A stretch of 64,000 nt of DNA from Streptomyces cyaneus (GCF_004028635.1 NZ_RQJW01000004.1:620001-684000), one strand, 5' to 3'. Counted from the first letter of the stretch, positions 16,606-25,659 are shown. Program-made: numbers and translations. The notes: generated by a model from the sequence alone, not told the origin.

Positions 16606-17940
16606 TCAGTCCAGCGCCCTGTCGATCGACTCCAGCGGCACGGCGAACAGCATCTGGCCCGACTGGGACCAGACCTCGCCGGTCGCCTCCCAGTACGACA
16701 GGGGGCCGGCCTGGAGGCCCCAGCAGCGTGGGGCGTTCTCCGAGCCGCAGCGGGTCGCCTCGGCGCCCTCGGTGTCCTGGCGCCAGAGGCTGCCGTGCCG
16801 GTCGGTGGCGCCCGGGGCGCGGCCGAGGTACCAGTCGGAGCGGTCCGTCCCGGTCGTCCGGTGCGACAGCAGGCCCCTGATGCCGGACGCCTCCGTCTCG
16901 TACGCCTCGACCGCGTGCGCGGAGCCGGTGGCGTCGGTGGCCGGCAGGCCGGGGCGGGCCGGGTCCGTGTCGAAGTCGTAGCGCCACAGCCGGGCATGCC
17001 GGTCACTGTCGGCCGCGGTCCGTTCGCCCGCCACCAGGCTGTCGGGTGCCGTGCTGCGGTCGAGGGAGATGGTGCCGAGTCGGGGAGCGGCGCTCCCGCC
17101 GGTCAGGCGGTACGAGCCGACGGCCGGCAGGACGAAGCGGTGGCCGTGCGCCGACCAGCCGTCCGCGACGCGGCCCACCGCGGCGCTGTCGACGGTGGTG
17201 CGCTGGACGCGGTTCATGTCGTAGACGTACAGGCCGTCGGCGGTGGTGACCAGCAGCTTGTCCTGGTACCAGACCATGCCGGAGAGGCGGGAGGACAGGG
17301 CGCGGTAGTCGCGTCCGCCGTCCACCGGGACGACGAGGAGGGCCGAGGCGTACCTGAGGCGGGTCAGGTCGTTCGCGTCGACGAAGGAGACCCGGGCGAG
17401 GCCGCGGTCGGCGGTGCTCTGGGCGCTGGTGCTCCGGTCGGCGGTGCTCTGGTCGGTGGTGCCCCGGCTCCAGCCGGCCAGGAGTACCCGGTTGTCCTTC
17501 CACCAGCCGTCGTCGTCGGCGTCCCCCGAGGTGGTGACCGCCCCCGCCTGCCAGCCCCGGGTGTCGGCGGCGTCCCAGCAGTACGCGCGCGTGGCGGCCG
17601 GGGCGACCGGCAGCGCGGTGCGCTCGGTGGCCGTACAGCCGGCCGCGCCACGCAGGCTGCGGTCGGCGCTCTGCAGGACGGCACTGACACCGACCGGCTT
17701 GCCCATCCCGGATGCGAGTTCGTCGAGCGTGGCCTGCGGGACCAGCTGCTCGTGGAGGCTGAGCGCACCGGTGTCGGCGGCCCTGGTGAGAGGCTCCAGC
17801 GCCCCGGGGTTGTCGCCGACCGTGGCCTGCGAGGCGCTGATCATCGTGGCGGCCGCGGTGAGCGCGAGGGCGGTTCCGGCCAGGAACGCGCGCACGGCGC
17901 GGCCCTGCTTACGTCGACGGTGTCTGCCGCGGTGCTTCAT
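16606..17940 (-). CDS. secreted protein of unknown function
   Basis: A 444-residue protein with a strongly basic N-terminus (KHRGRHRRRKQGR), a hydrophobic segment AFLAGTALALTAAATMISA and probable cleavage near residue 40, so it is exported. ATG 17940 is chosen for this signal; the open frame upstream lacks coding character. The mature part has WDAADTRGWQAG, DGLYVYDMNR and repeated Trp/Tyr-rich strands suggestive of a beta-propeller-like or beta-rich fold, but no family is recognised. Four cysteines could form disulfides. A short Ser/Thr/Asp-rich near-repeat (TTDQSTADRSTSAQSTADRG) lies around residue 170 and varies by simple codon duplication. No function is assigned. Confidence 0.8.
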   Translation of the reverse strand: MKHRGRHRRRKQGRAVRAFLAGTALALTAAATMISASQATVGDNPGALEPLTRAADTGALSLHEQLVPQATLDELASGMGKPVGVSAVLQSADRSLRGAAGCTATERTALPVAPAATRAYCWDAADTRGWQAGAVTTSGDADDDGWWKDNRVLLAGWSRGTTDQSTADRSTSAQSTADRGLARVSFVDANDLTRLRYASALLVVPVDGGRDYRALSSRLSGMVWYQDKLLVTTADGLYVYDMNRVQRTTVDSAAVGRVADGWSAHGHRFVLPAVGSYRLTGGSAAPRLGTISLDRSTAPDSLVAGERTAADSDRHARLWRYDFDTDPARPGLPATDATGSAHAVEAYETEASGIRGLLSHRTTGTDRSDWYLGRAPGATDRHGSLWRQDTEGAEATRCGSENAPRCWGLQAGPLSYWEATGEVWSQSGQMLFAVPLESIDRALD

Positions 17941-18203
17941 CAAACCTCCCGAGGCGAGCCAACTGCGGCTATTGGTCTGCGTGTTGACCAAAAGAGCAGG
18001 TGGGGTGGCTCGTAGAGGGATGCTACGGCAGTGAGGCACGCTTGCGGACGAAGACCCTGCAAATATGCGGAAGATGCCACTCGGGCAGGGCGGACTCAGA
18101 ACCCGTCTTTGCACCGGCCCTCCGGGCCCTCCGAAGCAGTGCCGCTCCGCCGACCTGATCGGCTGCAGCGTCATGGCTTTCTCGTTACTCCACAGCGCGG
18201 CCG

Positions 18204-18237
18204 ATGAGTTTGTGGCTCCCGGCGGGTCCAAACTCAT
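18204..18237. promoter_or_regulatory. 9-bp inverted repeat upstream of the DHFR-like gene
   Basis: ATGAGTTTG (18204-18212) and CAAACTCAT (18229-18237) are perfect complements 16 nt apart, ending 23 bp before the ATG of the DHFR-like gene. The AT-rich arms stand out from the surrounding GC-rich DNA. It could be an operator or a small mRNA hairpin just before the AGGAAAGGA ribosome-binding site. The remaining 17941-18203 spacer between the two divergent genes shows no gene. Confidence 0.45.
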
Positions 18238-18260
18238 GACACCTAGGAAAGGACACCGCC

Positions 18261-18866
18261 ATGTCGGAGCTTCTCGTCGACTTCATCACCTCCCTCGATG
18301 GCTACGCATCGGGAGAGGGATGGCCCGGGTTCTGGGGCCTCGAGGGCCCGGAGTACCTCGCATGGCTCGGCGAACAGCCCGAGGCCACCTACCTGATGGG
18401 AGCGAACACCTACCGCCTGATGTCGGGCTTCGCCGCAGGCGAGGTCCCGGATGGCCAAGACGAGTTCAGGCCCGAAGAAGAGGCGTCCGTCGACGAGCTC
18501 ACGCAAGCGTCCAAGGTGGTGTTCTCCTCCTCACTCGAGGAGCCACTGACGTGGGCCAACTCCACGCTCGTCCGCGACGACGCCGTCGAGGCGGTCCGCG
18601 CCATGAAGTCGAGTGGCTCGGGGCTCCTCAGCACGATCGGCAGCCTCAGCCTGTGCCGGTCCCTGCTACGAGCCGGACTCGTCGACCGCTTCCGGGTCGT
18701 GATGTTCCCGGTGATCACCGGGGCCACGGGCGAAGAACGCATCTACGACGGCTATCCGGACGTTGCCCTCGAGATGATCGAGCACCGCACCTTCGACGGC
18801 CGCATCCAGCTGGTCGAGTACAAGCCCCGCGTGCTCGAGCACCCGCCGCTCGTCGTCCCTGCGTGA
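18261..18866 (+). CDS. dihydrofolate reductase family protein (RibD C-terminal type)
   Basis: A 201-residue protein with the DHFR-like/RibD-C fold: N-terminal LLVDFITSLDGYASG, the NADPH-binding segment TYLMGANTYRLM, then LLSTIGSLSLCRSLLRAGLVDRFRVVMFPVITG. These proteins are NADPH-dependent reductases of uncharacterised substrates and are not the main folate enzyme. The ATG at 18261 has AGGAAAGGA 8-10 nt upstream. It is transcribed alone and divergently from the secreted-protein gene. Confidence 0.85.
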   Translation: MSELLVDFITSLDGYASGEGWPGFWGLEGPEYLAWLGEQPEATYLMGANTYRLMSGFAAGEVPDGQDEFRPEEEASVDELTQASKVVFSSSLEEPLTWANSTLVRDDAVEAVRAMKSSGSGLLSTIGSLSLCRSLLRAGLVDRFRVVMFPVITGATGEERIYDGYPDVALEMIEHRTFDGRIQLVEYKPRVLEHPPLVVPA

Positions 18867-19027
18867 CGTCGCCCGATCCGCCGGTCTGGACGGCCGCCAG
18901 GCCGGCGCCGGCGGGCGCGGAGCATGACCTGATAGGGGGCGAACGGCCAACGTCAGGACGCCCGGTCCATGTCGTGGCGCGGTTGAGGGAGACAGGGTTC
19001 CTTTCGCACCCGGAGAAAGATGGGTTC

Positions 19028-20317
19028 TCAGGGCAGATCGGCCGAGATCCGCCCCCGCACCACCGCCGGTGCCGTCGAATGCGGCAGCAAGTCGCGCGGG
19101 TCGCCCGGCAGCAGCACCTCGACCTCCGCGTCCTCGCGGAAGCGGTACGGCCGATGCTCCAGGAACACCCCGAGATAGCGCCGTACCCGCGACATCTCGG
19201 CGCGCACCGTCACCGTGCGCCCCGCGTCGCCGAACATGTCCTCGGCCAGCCCTGCCGCGCTGCGGCCGGTGCGGTGCACGGCCAGCAGATACAGCAACTC
19301 GGCGTGCCGAGGGCTCAGTTCATGGCTCCAGGAGCCCGCGCTGCCGGACACCGTCACCGACCAGCGGCGCGCCTGCGTCAGGTCCAGCGCGATCCGCGTC
19401 GCCCCGGCCGGCACCGGTTCGTCGGCGGCCCGCAGCAGCCAGCCGCCGGCCAGCGGCTCCACCGAGCACACGCCGAGCGGGGGCAGCCACCGTCGGCCCG
19501 GCGACAGGGACTTGGGCAGCGCGATCCGGTGTGCGTACGGCATCCCGGTCACCGCGGCCGTCCAGCCGTCCCGGTCCACCACCAGGGCCCGTCCCGACAG
19601 CCGGGCCAGCACCGGCGCCGCCACCGCGCGCAGCCGCTCCAGCGAGGTCAGATGCAGCTCCCGCAGCCGGGCCTCGGCGAGCTTGGCCACCGAGTCGACC
19701 CAGGCGAGCGTGGCCGGGTGCATGGTCTCCAGCGGTCCGCTGATGTCCACCACGCCGACCAGCCGGCCGTCCCGCGGATCCGTGATGGGGGCGCCGGTGC
19801 AGGTCCAGGAGGTCTGCGAGCGCTGGAAGTGCTCGGAGGCGAAGACCTGCACCGGCCGGCGCACCACCGCCGGAGTGCCCACCCCGTTCGTGCCGACCAC
19901 GCTCTCCCGCCAGTCGGCGCCGAGTTCGAAGCCGAGGCCGTCGGCCTTGCGCAGCACGGAGGAGTTGCCCTCCCGCCACAGCACCCGGCCCTCGTCGTCG
20001 GCGACGACCATGATGTGGTGGGCGATGTCCGCGACCGACAGCAGGCCCTCGCGCAACACCGGCAGCACATGTCTGAGCGTGGTGGTCTCCCGGCGCCGCT
20101 GCACCTCCTCGCGGGACAGCAGCCCGGACCGGAAGTCGTGGTCCGGATCGACACCGCTGCGCAGCATGCGTGACCAGGACTGCTCGATCACCGGGCGCGG
20201 CGCCACGGGCGCGCGTCGGCCGGAGAGCGTGGCGGAGCGGACGTCGCTGAGTACACGCGCCGCCCGCGCCGAGTCCACGGCGGCGAGCTGCGTCACGTCC
20301 GTCGGCGAGAGCGCCAC
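19028..20317 (-). CDS. GAF-domain transcriptional regulator with C-terminal winged helix
   Basis: A 429-residue protein. After an N-terminal helical region, residues about 85-245 form a GAF sensor (IMVVADDEGRVLWREGN, then GTNGVGTPAVVRRPVQVFA and DPRDGRLVGVVDISG), as in acetoin/AcoR-type activators. The C-terminus (about 345-410) has an OmpR-like winged helix, with LSPRHAELLYLL and a recognition region around RAEMSRVRRYL. No AAA+ sigma-54 domain is present, as expected in actinobacteria. Start GTG 20317 is chosen because GGAGG lies 6 nt upstream; frame upstream of it lacks signals. Relatives usually control nearby aldehyde or alcohol dehydrogenase genes, none of which is here. Confidence 0.8.
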   Translation of the reverse strand: MALSPTDVTQLAAVDSARAARVLSDVRSATLSGRRAPVAPRPVIEQSWSRMLRSGVDPDHDFRSGLLSREEVQRRRETTTLRHVLPVLREGLLSVADIAHHIMVVADDEGRVLWREGNSSVLRKADGLGFELGADWRESVVGTNGVGTPAVVRRPVQVFASEHFQRSQTSWTCTGAPITDPRDGRLVGVVDISGPLETMHPATLAWVDSVAKLAEARLRELHLTSLERLRAVAAPVLARLSGRALVVDRDGWTAAVTGMPYAHRIALPKSLSPGRRWLPPLGVCSVEPLAGGWLLRAADEPVPAGATRIALDLTQARRWSVTVSGSAGSWSHELSPRHAELLYLLAVHRTGRSAAGLAEDMFGDAGRTVTVRAEMSRVRRYLGVFLEHRPYRFREDAEVEVLLPGDPRDLLPHSTAPAVVRGRISADLP

Positions 20318-20410
20318 GGGTTCCTCCCGGTTCGACTCGTACAGACCGTGCGTCTCATAGTGCCGTCCGTCGCTCGCGGAGGGATGCACTCCGCACTCAG
20401 ACGCCAACAA

Positions 20411-20430
20411 GTTGCAACCCCTTGCAACCC
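20411..20430. promoter_or_regulatory. tandem TTGCAACCC boxes upstream of the GAF regulator
   Basis: Two adjacent 10-bp units, each containing TTGCAACCC, lie about 95 bp upstream of the GAF-regulator GTG. On the coding strand they read GGGTTGCAA twice. Spacing of one helical turn favours a direct-repeat protein-binding site, possibly autoregulatory. No -35/-10 pair is evident. Confidence 0.4.
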
Positions 20431-20464
20431 TGGTGGACCGTCCTGACCTGATTGAAACTTGAGC

Positions 20465-20485
20465 AACGCCGTCCCGAGCGGCGTT
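20465..20485. terminator. short hairpin downstream of the acyl-CoA dehydrogenase
   Basis: AACGCCG and CGGCGTT arms (7 bp) around a 7-nt loop lie in the 351-bp gap between the acyl-CoA dehydrogenase stop and the GAF-regulator start. The gap otherwise holds the TTGCAACCC boxes and a dispersed repeat and no gene. Confidence 0.4.
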
Positions 20486-20559
20486 CGCGGCCTCGAACGG
20501 GCCATGGCGGGGGTGGTGCCGTGTCGGCGCAGCACCACCCCCTGCCTCCGGCGGTTGGG

Positions 20560-20645
20560 CCGCTTGCGCGACGGGGGTGCCGATTGATGTTTCGTCGGCG
20601 ACTGCGGGCCGGTTGTGGCTGGTCGCGCAGTTCCCCGCGCCCCTA
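20560..20645 (+). repeat. streptomycete dispersed intergenic repeat
   Basis: The segment ends in GGTCGCGCAGTTCCCCGCGC followed by CCCT, preceded by TTTCGTCGGCGACTGCGGGC. I recognise this block from many streptomycete intergenic regions, where it often lies just past stop codons. Here it lies 24 bp beyond the 3' end of the acyl-CoA dehydrogenase gene. Its biological meaning (terminator-associated or mobile) is not established. Only one copy is visible in the window. Confidence 0.55.
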
Positions 20646-20668
20646 GGTCGGCCGGTGTGCTGGACGTG

Positions 20669-22303
20669 TCAGGGCACCGGGCGGGCCCGGTCCACGATCG
20701 ACGCCAGGTCCAGACTGTGGGGCAGGGTGCCGAAGGCCGCGCCCCCGTCGCCTCCCAATCGTGAGGCGCAGAACGCGTCCGCGACCTCCGGGGGCGCGAA
20801 GCGGACGAGCAGCGATCCCTGTAGGACCAGCGCGAGCCGCTCCGTCAGGCGTCGGGCCCGGGCCTCGATGCCCTCCAGGTCGGCCAGTTCGGTCAGCAGG
20901 CCCTTGATCGCCGCGTCCAGGCGGTGGTCGGCGCCGCGGGCCTTGCCGACCTCCTGCAGATAGGCGTTGAGCGCCAGGGGCTCCCGCTGCAACACCCGCA
21001 ACACGTCCAGCGCCTGGACGTTGCCCGCGCCCTCCCAGATCGAGTTCAGCGGTGACTCGCGCACCAGGCGGGGCATCCCGGACTCCTCGACGTACCCGTT
21101 GCCGCCCAGGCACTCGGCCGCCTCGACCGTCAGCGGCGCACACCGCTTGGTCACCCAGTACTTGGCGGCCGGCACCGCGATCCGCAGCAGTGCCCGCTCC
21201 TGCTCGCCGCCGTCGTCGTAGGCGGCCGCGAGCCGCAGTGCGAGGGTGGCGGCCGCCTCGGACTCGACGGCCAGGTCGGCCAGGACGTTGCGCATGAGCG
21301 GCTTGTCGACGAGCTTCCCGCCGAACGCCTCGCGGTGGTCACAGTGGTGGATCGCCTGCGCGACCGCCTGCCGCATCAGACCCGCAGAGCCCAGCACACA
21401 GTCGAGCCTGGTCGCGGCCACCATCTCGATGATGGTGCGCACCCCGTGCCCCTGGTCACCGACCCGGCGCGCCCACGTCCCGTCGAACTCGACCTCACTG
21501 GAGGCGTTCGAGCGGTTGCCCAGCTTGTCCTTGAGCCGCTGGATCAGGAACACGTTGCGGGTGCCGTCCTCCAGCACGCGCGGCACGAGGAAACAGGAGA
21601 GCCCGCCCGGAGCCTGCGCCAGCACGAGGAACCCGTCCGACATGGGTGCCGAGCAGAACCACTTGTGCCCGGTCAGCTCGTACGACTCGCCGTCGGGGAG
21701 CGGGCGCGCGACCGTCGCGTTGGCGCGTACGTCGCTGCCGCCCTGCTTCTCCGTCATGCCCATTCCGAACAGGGCCCCGGCCTTGAGCCGCGCGGGCCGC
21801 AGCTCATGTTCGTAGATCATGGATGTCAGCCGCGGCTCCCACTCGGCGGCGAGGTCGGGCTCCGTGCGCAGGGCGGGTACGGCCGCATGGGTCATGGAGA
21901 GCGGGCAGCCGATGCCGGCCTCGACCTGCGTCCACATGAGGAAGGCCGCGGCCCGCCGCACATGCCCGCCCGGCCGTACCCAGGCCGCGGTGAGCCCCGC
22001 CGCGACGCCCTTGCCGAGCAGCCGGTGCCAGGACGGATGGAACTCGACCTCGTCGATACGGTGGCCGTAGCGGTCGTGCGTGCGCAGCCGCGGCGGATTC
22101 GCGTTCGCCAGCGCCCCCCACTCTTGCACCTGCGCCGATCCGCAGGTCCGCCCGAGCCCCGACAGCTCGCTTCGGACCTCGTCCAGCAGCTCCGGGGCGA
22201 GGTGACGTTCGACGGCTGCGGTCAGGGCCCGGTCGGCGGTGTAGACGTCGTATCCGACCAGGGGCGGGGGCTGGTTGGTCACGGTGTGCGTGCTGCCTGC
22301 CAT
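20669..22303 (-). CDS. acyl-CoA dehydrogenase, AidB-like
   Basis: A 544-residue flavoprotein. The FAD-contact motif GMGMTEKQGGSDVRAN and the active-site-region block ECLGGNGYVEESGMPRLVRESPL are typical of the AidB branch, as are the long N-terminal extension and the C-terminal helical part. AidB-like proteins carry FAD, bind DNA in Escherichia coli and have weak isovaleryl-CoA dehydrogenase activity; the physiological substrate is unclear. ATG 22303 gives the usual family length, and an upstream in-frame ATG at 22342 is less likely. Monocistronic, divergent from yihY. Confidence 0.88.
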   Translation of the reverse strand: MAGSTHTVTNQPPPLVGYDVYTADRALTAAVERHLAPELLDEVRSELSGLGRTCGSAQVQEWGALANANPPRLRTHDRYGHRIDEVEFHPSWHRLLGKGVAAGLTAAWVRPGGHVRRAAAFLMWTQVEAGIGCPLSMTHAAVPALRTEPDLAAEWEPRLTSMIYEHELRPARLKAGALFGMGMTEKQGGSDVRANATVARPLPDGESYELTGHKWFCSAPMSDGFLVLAQAPGGLSCFLVPRVLEDGTRNVFLIQRLKDKLGNRSNASSEVEFDGTWARRVGDQGHGVRTIIEMVAATRLDCVLGSAGLMRQAVAQAIHHCDHREAFGGKLVDKPLMRNVLADLAVESEAAATLALRLAAAYDDGGEQERALLRIAVPAAKYWVTKRCAPLTVEAAECLGGNGYVEESGMPRLVRESPLNSIWEGAGNVQALDVLRVLQREPLALNAYLQEVGKARGADHRLDAAIKGLLTELADLEGIEARARRLTERLALVLQGSLLVRFAPPEVADAFCASRLGGDGGAAFGTLPHSLDLASIVDRARPVP

Positions 22304-22439
22304 ACCTGTGAACCTATCCCTGAGTGGGGCGGTGGTCTCCACCCTGACACGGCACCGGCGCGGGGGATCGGGCAGGTCGCGAGGGTGCGCACCCGGCGCC
22401 GCGATGAGTGCGCCCCCGCACGGCGGATACCTTTAGGTC

Positions 22440-23600
22440 GTGCAGCCAGTAAGTGAATCCCCCCAGCGGCCCTCCGGCCGTCTCCACCGCGCGCGTGTCC
22501 TCTACCGGAACGTCTCGAAGCGCAGGACCGCCTGGCTGTTGCTCAAGGACACCGTCAACTCCTGCATCGAGTACCGCATCCTGGGCCTCGCCGCCGAGGC
22601 CGCGTTCTTCACGCTGCTGTCCGTGCCGCCGCTGCTGCTCAGCATGATCGGCCTCCTCGGCTACGTCGACGACTGGACCGGCACCGACACCATCAGCAGC
22701 CTGGAGGCCAACCTCATCGAGGCCTCGCGCACCGTCCTGTCCGACAAGGGGGTGCGCCAGATCGCCCAGCCGATCCTGGACGACGTGATGCACGGCGGCC
22801 GCCCCGACGTCATCTCCGTCGGCTTCCTGTTCGCCCTGTGGTCGGGGTCGCGGGCGGTGAACGTCTTCATAGACACCATCACCGTGATGTACGGCCTCGA
22901 CGGCGTCCGGGGCATCGTCAAGACCCGGCTGGTGGCGTTCCTGCTGTTCATCGCCGCCCTGCTGATCGGCTCGGTGGCACTGCCGCTGATGGTGGCCGGG
23001 CCGGACGCGGTCGTACGGATCGTGCCGTGGTCGGAGACCCTGGTGCAGGTCCTGTACTGGCCCGTCGTGATCGTCCTGTCGATCGCGTTCCTGACCACGC
23101 TCTACCACGTGTCCGTGCCGGTCCGCTCCCCCTGGATCGAGGACGTGCCCGGCGCGCTGGTCGCCCTCGGCATGTGGGTGCTGGGCAGCTTCCTGCTGCG
23201 CATCTACCTGACGAACACGATCGAGGGCGCGTCGATCTACGGCTCCCTCGCCGCCGCCGTCGCCGTGATGCTGTGGATCGGTGTGTCCGCGTTCGCCGTG
23301 CTCGTCGGGGCCGCGGTCAACGCGGCGATCGACCGGGTCTGGCCGGCCGCCGCGACGGCCGCGGCCCGCGCCGCCAACGAGCGGTTGCGCGAGGCCCAGG
23401 TCGCCGAGTACGTCGCCCGCCACGCCGCCGGCCGCGAGCCCGGGCTCGACGACCCCGACGACCCCGACATGCCGTCGGAGTTCCCCGAGCGGTGGTCCCG
23501 CTTCCTGCCGCCGGAGGACGTGTCGTCCCGGCTGCGGACCCATGTGAAGAGCACGCACACGCACCCCCCGCACAAGCCGGAGGACCACGGCAGGGACTGA
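22440..23600 (+). CDS. YihY/BrkB family integral membrane protein
   Basis: A 386-residue protein starting at GTG 22440. An amphipathic lead (residues 1-40) is followed by the YihY core: EYRILGLAAEAAFFTLLSVPPLLLS as the first helix, and later helices near residues 150-175, 195-220, 235-260 and 270-300. The charged C-terminus (about 310-386) is cytoplasmic. The family was once thought to include RNase BN, but that was a misassignment; the true function is unknown, perhaps transport. A terminator-like hairpin follows the stop. Confidence 0.88.
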   Translation: MQPVSESPQRPSGRLHRARVLYRNVSKRRTAWLLLKDTVNSCIEYRILGLAAEAAFFTLLSVPPLLLSMIGLLGYVDDWTGTDTISSLEANLIEASRTVLSDKGVRQIAQPILDDVMHGGRPDVISVGFLFALWSGSRAVNVFIDTITVMYGLDGVRGIVKTRLVAFLLFIAALLIGSVALPLMVAGPDAVVRIVPWSETLVQVLYWPVVIVLSIAFLTTLYHVSVPVRSPWIEDVPGALVALGMWVLGSFLLRIYLTNTIEGASIYGSLAAAVAVMLWIGVSAFAVLVGAAVNAAIDRVWPAAATAAARAANERLREAQVAEYVARHAAGREPGLDDPDDPDMPSEFPERWSRFLPPEDVSSRLRTHVKSTHTHPPHKPEDHGRD

Positions 23601-23601
23601 G

Positions 23602-23625
23602 AGGGCCGACGGCCGGCGCGGCCCT
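23602..23625. terminator. hairpin between convergent genes
   Basis: AGGGCCG (23602-23608) pairs with CGGCCCT (23619-23625) across a 10-nt loop, directly after the yihY stop. The neighbour at 23737 converges, so the hairpin can serve both genes. Confidence 0.5.
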
Positions 23626-23736
23626 GACGGCCGAGGGCTCTGGCGTTCGGCACTGTCCGACTCCGCCGTCGAGGCCGGGTGGCGTAGCCTGCGAGCCGTC
23701 GGCCTCGGTCCACACCGGGCGACAGAGGCCGACCGC

Positions 23737-24588
23737 TCACGCCTTCCACGCCCCCGCCGCCGCAGCCTCCCGCGCGAAGTCGCCGAAGTCACGCGGCTCC
23801 CGGCCCAGCACCTCGCGGACGTCGTCGGTGACGTGGGCGTTGCGGCCGTCCATCAGGGCTTCGAAGACCTCCATCAAGAGGTCCACCTCCTCGGGCGGGA
23901 CGCCGAAGCCGGTCAGCGCCTCGCCGTAGGCACGCACCGGGACGGGCGTGTACGTGATCGTGCCGCCCGTCGCCTCGGAGATCTCCGCGACCGCCGAACG
24001 CCAGGACAGCAGCCGCGGCCCGGTCAGCTCCAGCGTCCGGCCCACATGGCGATCCCCGGCCGTCAGCACGGCCACCACGACGTCCGCGATGTCCCGCACG
24101 TCGACGAACGGCTCCTCCACCTCACCCGCAGGAAACACCAGCTCTCCGTGGACCATCCCCTCCACCAGCGGCCCCTCGCTGAAATTCTGCGAGAACCACG
24201 CCGCCCGTACGATCGTCCAGTCCGCGCCGGACGACTTCAGCGCCTCCTCGGCCGGCCGCGCCTGGTCCTCACCGCGCGCCGACAGCAGCACCAGCCACCG
24301 TACGCCGAGCCCGACCGCCTCCCGGGCGAGCGCGCCGATGCCCTCGGCCGCCGCCGGGGAGCCGATGTCGGACGGGTACATCAGATACGCCGCGTCCGCG
24401 TCCCGCAGGCTCTGCGCCCATGTCGTCGGGTCCTCCCAGTCGAAGCCCCGCGCCCGGGACGCGGCCCGCACCGCGAGGCCCGCCCCGCGCGCGGCCTGGG
24501 CCACCCGGCTCCCCGTACGACCGGAGGCACCGGTCACCACTACCGTCATCCGCTGCGTGTTCGCCGTGTCGGCTGCGTTTTCCGTCAT
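23737..24588 (-). CDS. NmrA-like NAD(P)H-binding protein
   Basis: A 283-residue atypical short-chain dehydrogenase. The dinucleotide motif is MTVVVTGASGRTGSRVAQAA (GxxGxxG) near residues 13-32. The later SGADWTIVRAAWFSQNF and the FVDVRDIADVVVAVL block are characteristic of NmrA/azoreductase-like members. The usual catalytic Tyr-x3-Lys is not evident, so it may be a redox sensor or a reductase of quinone-like compounds. ATG 24588 carries GGAGG very close (1-2 nt), while the internal ATG before the Rossmann fold has none. It is divergent, with an 80-bp spacer, from an AraC regulator that probably controls it. Confidence 0.82.
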   Translation of the reverse strand: MTENAADTANTQRMTVVVTGASGRTGSRVAQAARGAGLAVRAASRARGFDWEDPTTWAQSLRDADAAYLMYPSDIGSPAAAEGIGALAREAVGLGVRWLVLLSARGEDQARPAEEALKSSGADWTIVRAAWFSQNFSEGPLVEGMVHGELVFPAGEVEEPFVDVRDIADVVVAVLTAGDRHVGRTLELTGPRLLSWRSAVAEISEATGGTITYTPVPVRAYGEALTGFGVPPEEVDLLMEVFEALMDGRNAHVTDDVREVLGREPRDFGDFAREAAAAGAWKA

Positions 24589-24668
24589 GCCTCCAGTCAA
24601 CGGTCGCGCGCCCCAACAGCCCATCGCTGAACGGCTCATTCCCATGCGCGGACGTCTACGCTGACGGC

Positions 24669-25649
24669 ATGGACGCCCTTGCAGGCCTGTTGGAGGGTCC
24701 ACGCGCGCGTGGCGCCTTCATGATCCGCGCGTGTTTCGAGCCGCCGTGGTCGATTCGCGTCGAGGACCGCGCCCCACTCACGGTCATGGTCATGGTCCGC
24801 GGCGACGCCTGGGTGATCCCGGACCAGGGCGAGCGAAGCGAGACGGGGGTCCCCCCGGCCGAAGGCCGGGGGAGGATCCGGCTGCGCCCCGGCGACCTCG
24901 CCATCGCCCGCGGCCCCGACCCCTACACCTGCGCCGACGACCCCGCCACCGCCCCCCAGGCCCTGATCCTGCCGGGCGCCGAGTGCCGCTACCCCGACGG
25001 CCGCTCCCTCAACGGCTCGATGGACCTGGGCGTGCGCACCTGGGGCGACCGGCTCGACGGCTCGGCCGTGATGCTGATCGGCACATATCTGTGGCAGGGC
25101 GAGATCAGCGGGCGGCTGCTGAACGCGTTGCCGCCGCTGCTGCTGCTCACGGCCGATGTGTGGGACTGTCCGCTGACGCCGTATCTGATGGAGGAGATCG
25201 TCCGCGACGAACCCGGCCAGGAGGTCGTCCTGGACCGCCTGCTCGACCTGCTCGTCATCGCCGCGCTCAGGGCCTGGTTCTCCCGCCCGGAGGCGGAGGC
25301 CCCGGCCTGGTACCGGGCGCTGGCGGACCCGGTCGTCGGCCGTGTCCTGCGCCTGGTCCAGGACGACCCCGCGCACCCCTGGACGGTGGCCTCGCTGGCC
25401 GCCAAGGCGGGGGTGTCCCGGGCCGCACTGGGGCGTCGCTTCACCGAGCTGGTGGGGGAGCCGCCGATGACGTACCTCACGGGGTGGCGGCTCGCACTGG
25501 CGGCGGATGCGCTGCGCGACACCGACGACACGTTGGATGCCATTGCGCGGCAGGTGGGTTATGGCAGCGCCTTTGCTCTGTCCAGTGCGTTCAAGCGGGT
25601 CTATGGGGTGAGTCCGCAGGAGCATCGGGCGCGGGTGGTGGTGGCGTAG
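24669..25649 (+). CDS. AraC family regulator with cupin sensor
   Basis: A 326-residue regulator. The N-terminal cupin_6-type domain (about 1-190) includes PPWSIRVEDRAPLTVMVMVRG and RPGDLAIARGPDPY. The C-terminal AraC domain has two helix-turn-helix motifs: WTVASLAAKAGVSRAALGRR and LDAIARQVGYGSAFALSSAF. About 15 residues (GERSETGVPPAEGRGR) in the cupin come from a GC-rich palindromic repeat inserted in frame. The divergent NmrA-like gene is the probable target. ATG 24669 starts 80 bp from that gene's ATG. The ligand is unknown. Confidence 0.87.
   Translation: MDALAGLLEGPRARGAFMIRACFEPPWSIRVEDRAPLTVMVMVRGDAWVIPDQGERSETGVPPAEGRGRIRLRPGDLAIARGPDPYTCADDPATAPQALILPGAECRYPDGRSLNGSMDLGVRTWGDRLDGSAVMLIGTYLWQGEISGRLLNALPPLLLLTADVWDCPLTPYLMEEIVRDEPGQEVVLDRLLDLLVIAALRAWFSRPEAEAPAWYRALADPVVGRVLRLVQDDPAHPWTVASLAAKAGVSRAALGRRFTELVGEPPMTYLTGWRLALAADALRDTDDTLDAIARQVGYGSAFALSSAFKRVYGVSPQEHRARVVVA
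24831..24872. repeat. GC-rich palindromic repeat inserted in frame in the araC-type gene
   Basis: GAGCGAAGCGAGA is followed by GGGGGT and an inverted repeat, CCCCCGGCC (24852-24860) and GGCCGGGGG (24864-24872), with a 3-nt loop. Similar blocks are dispersed in streptomycete genomes, as far as I remember. Here the block has gone into codons between two beta strands without breaking the frame. Confidence 0.6.
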
Positions 25650-25659
25650 CCTCGTCTGT

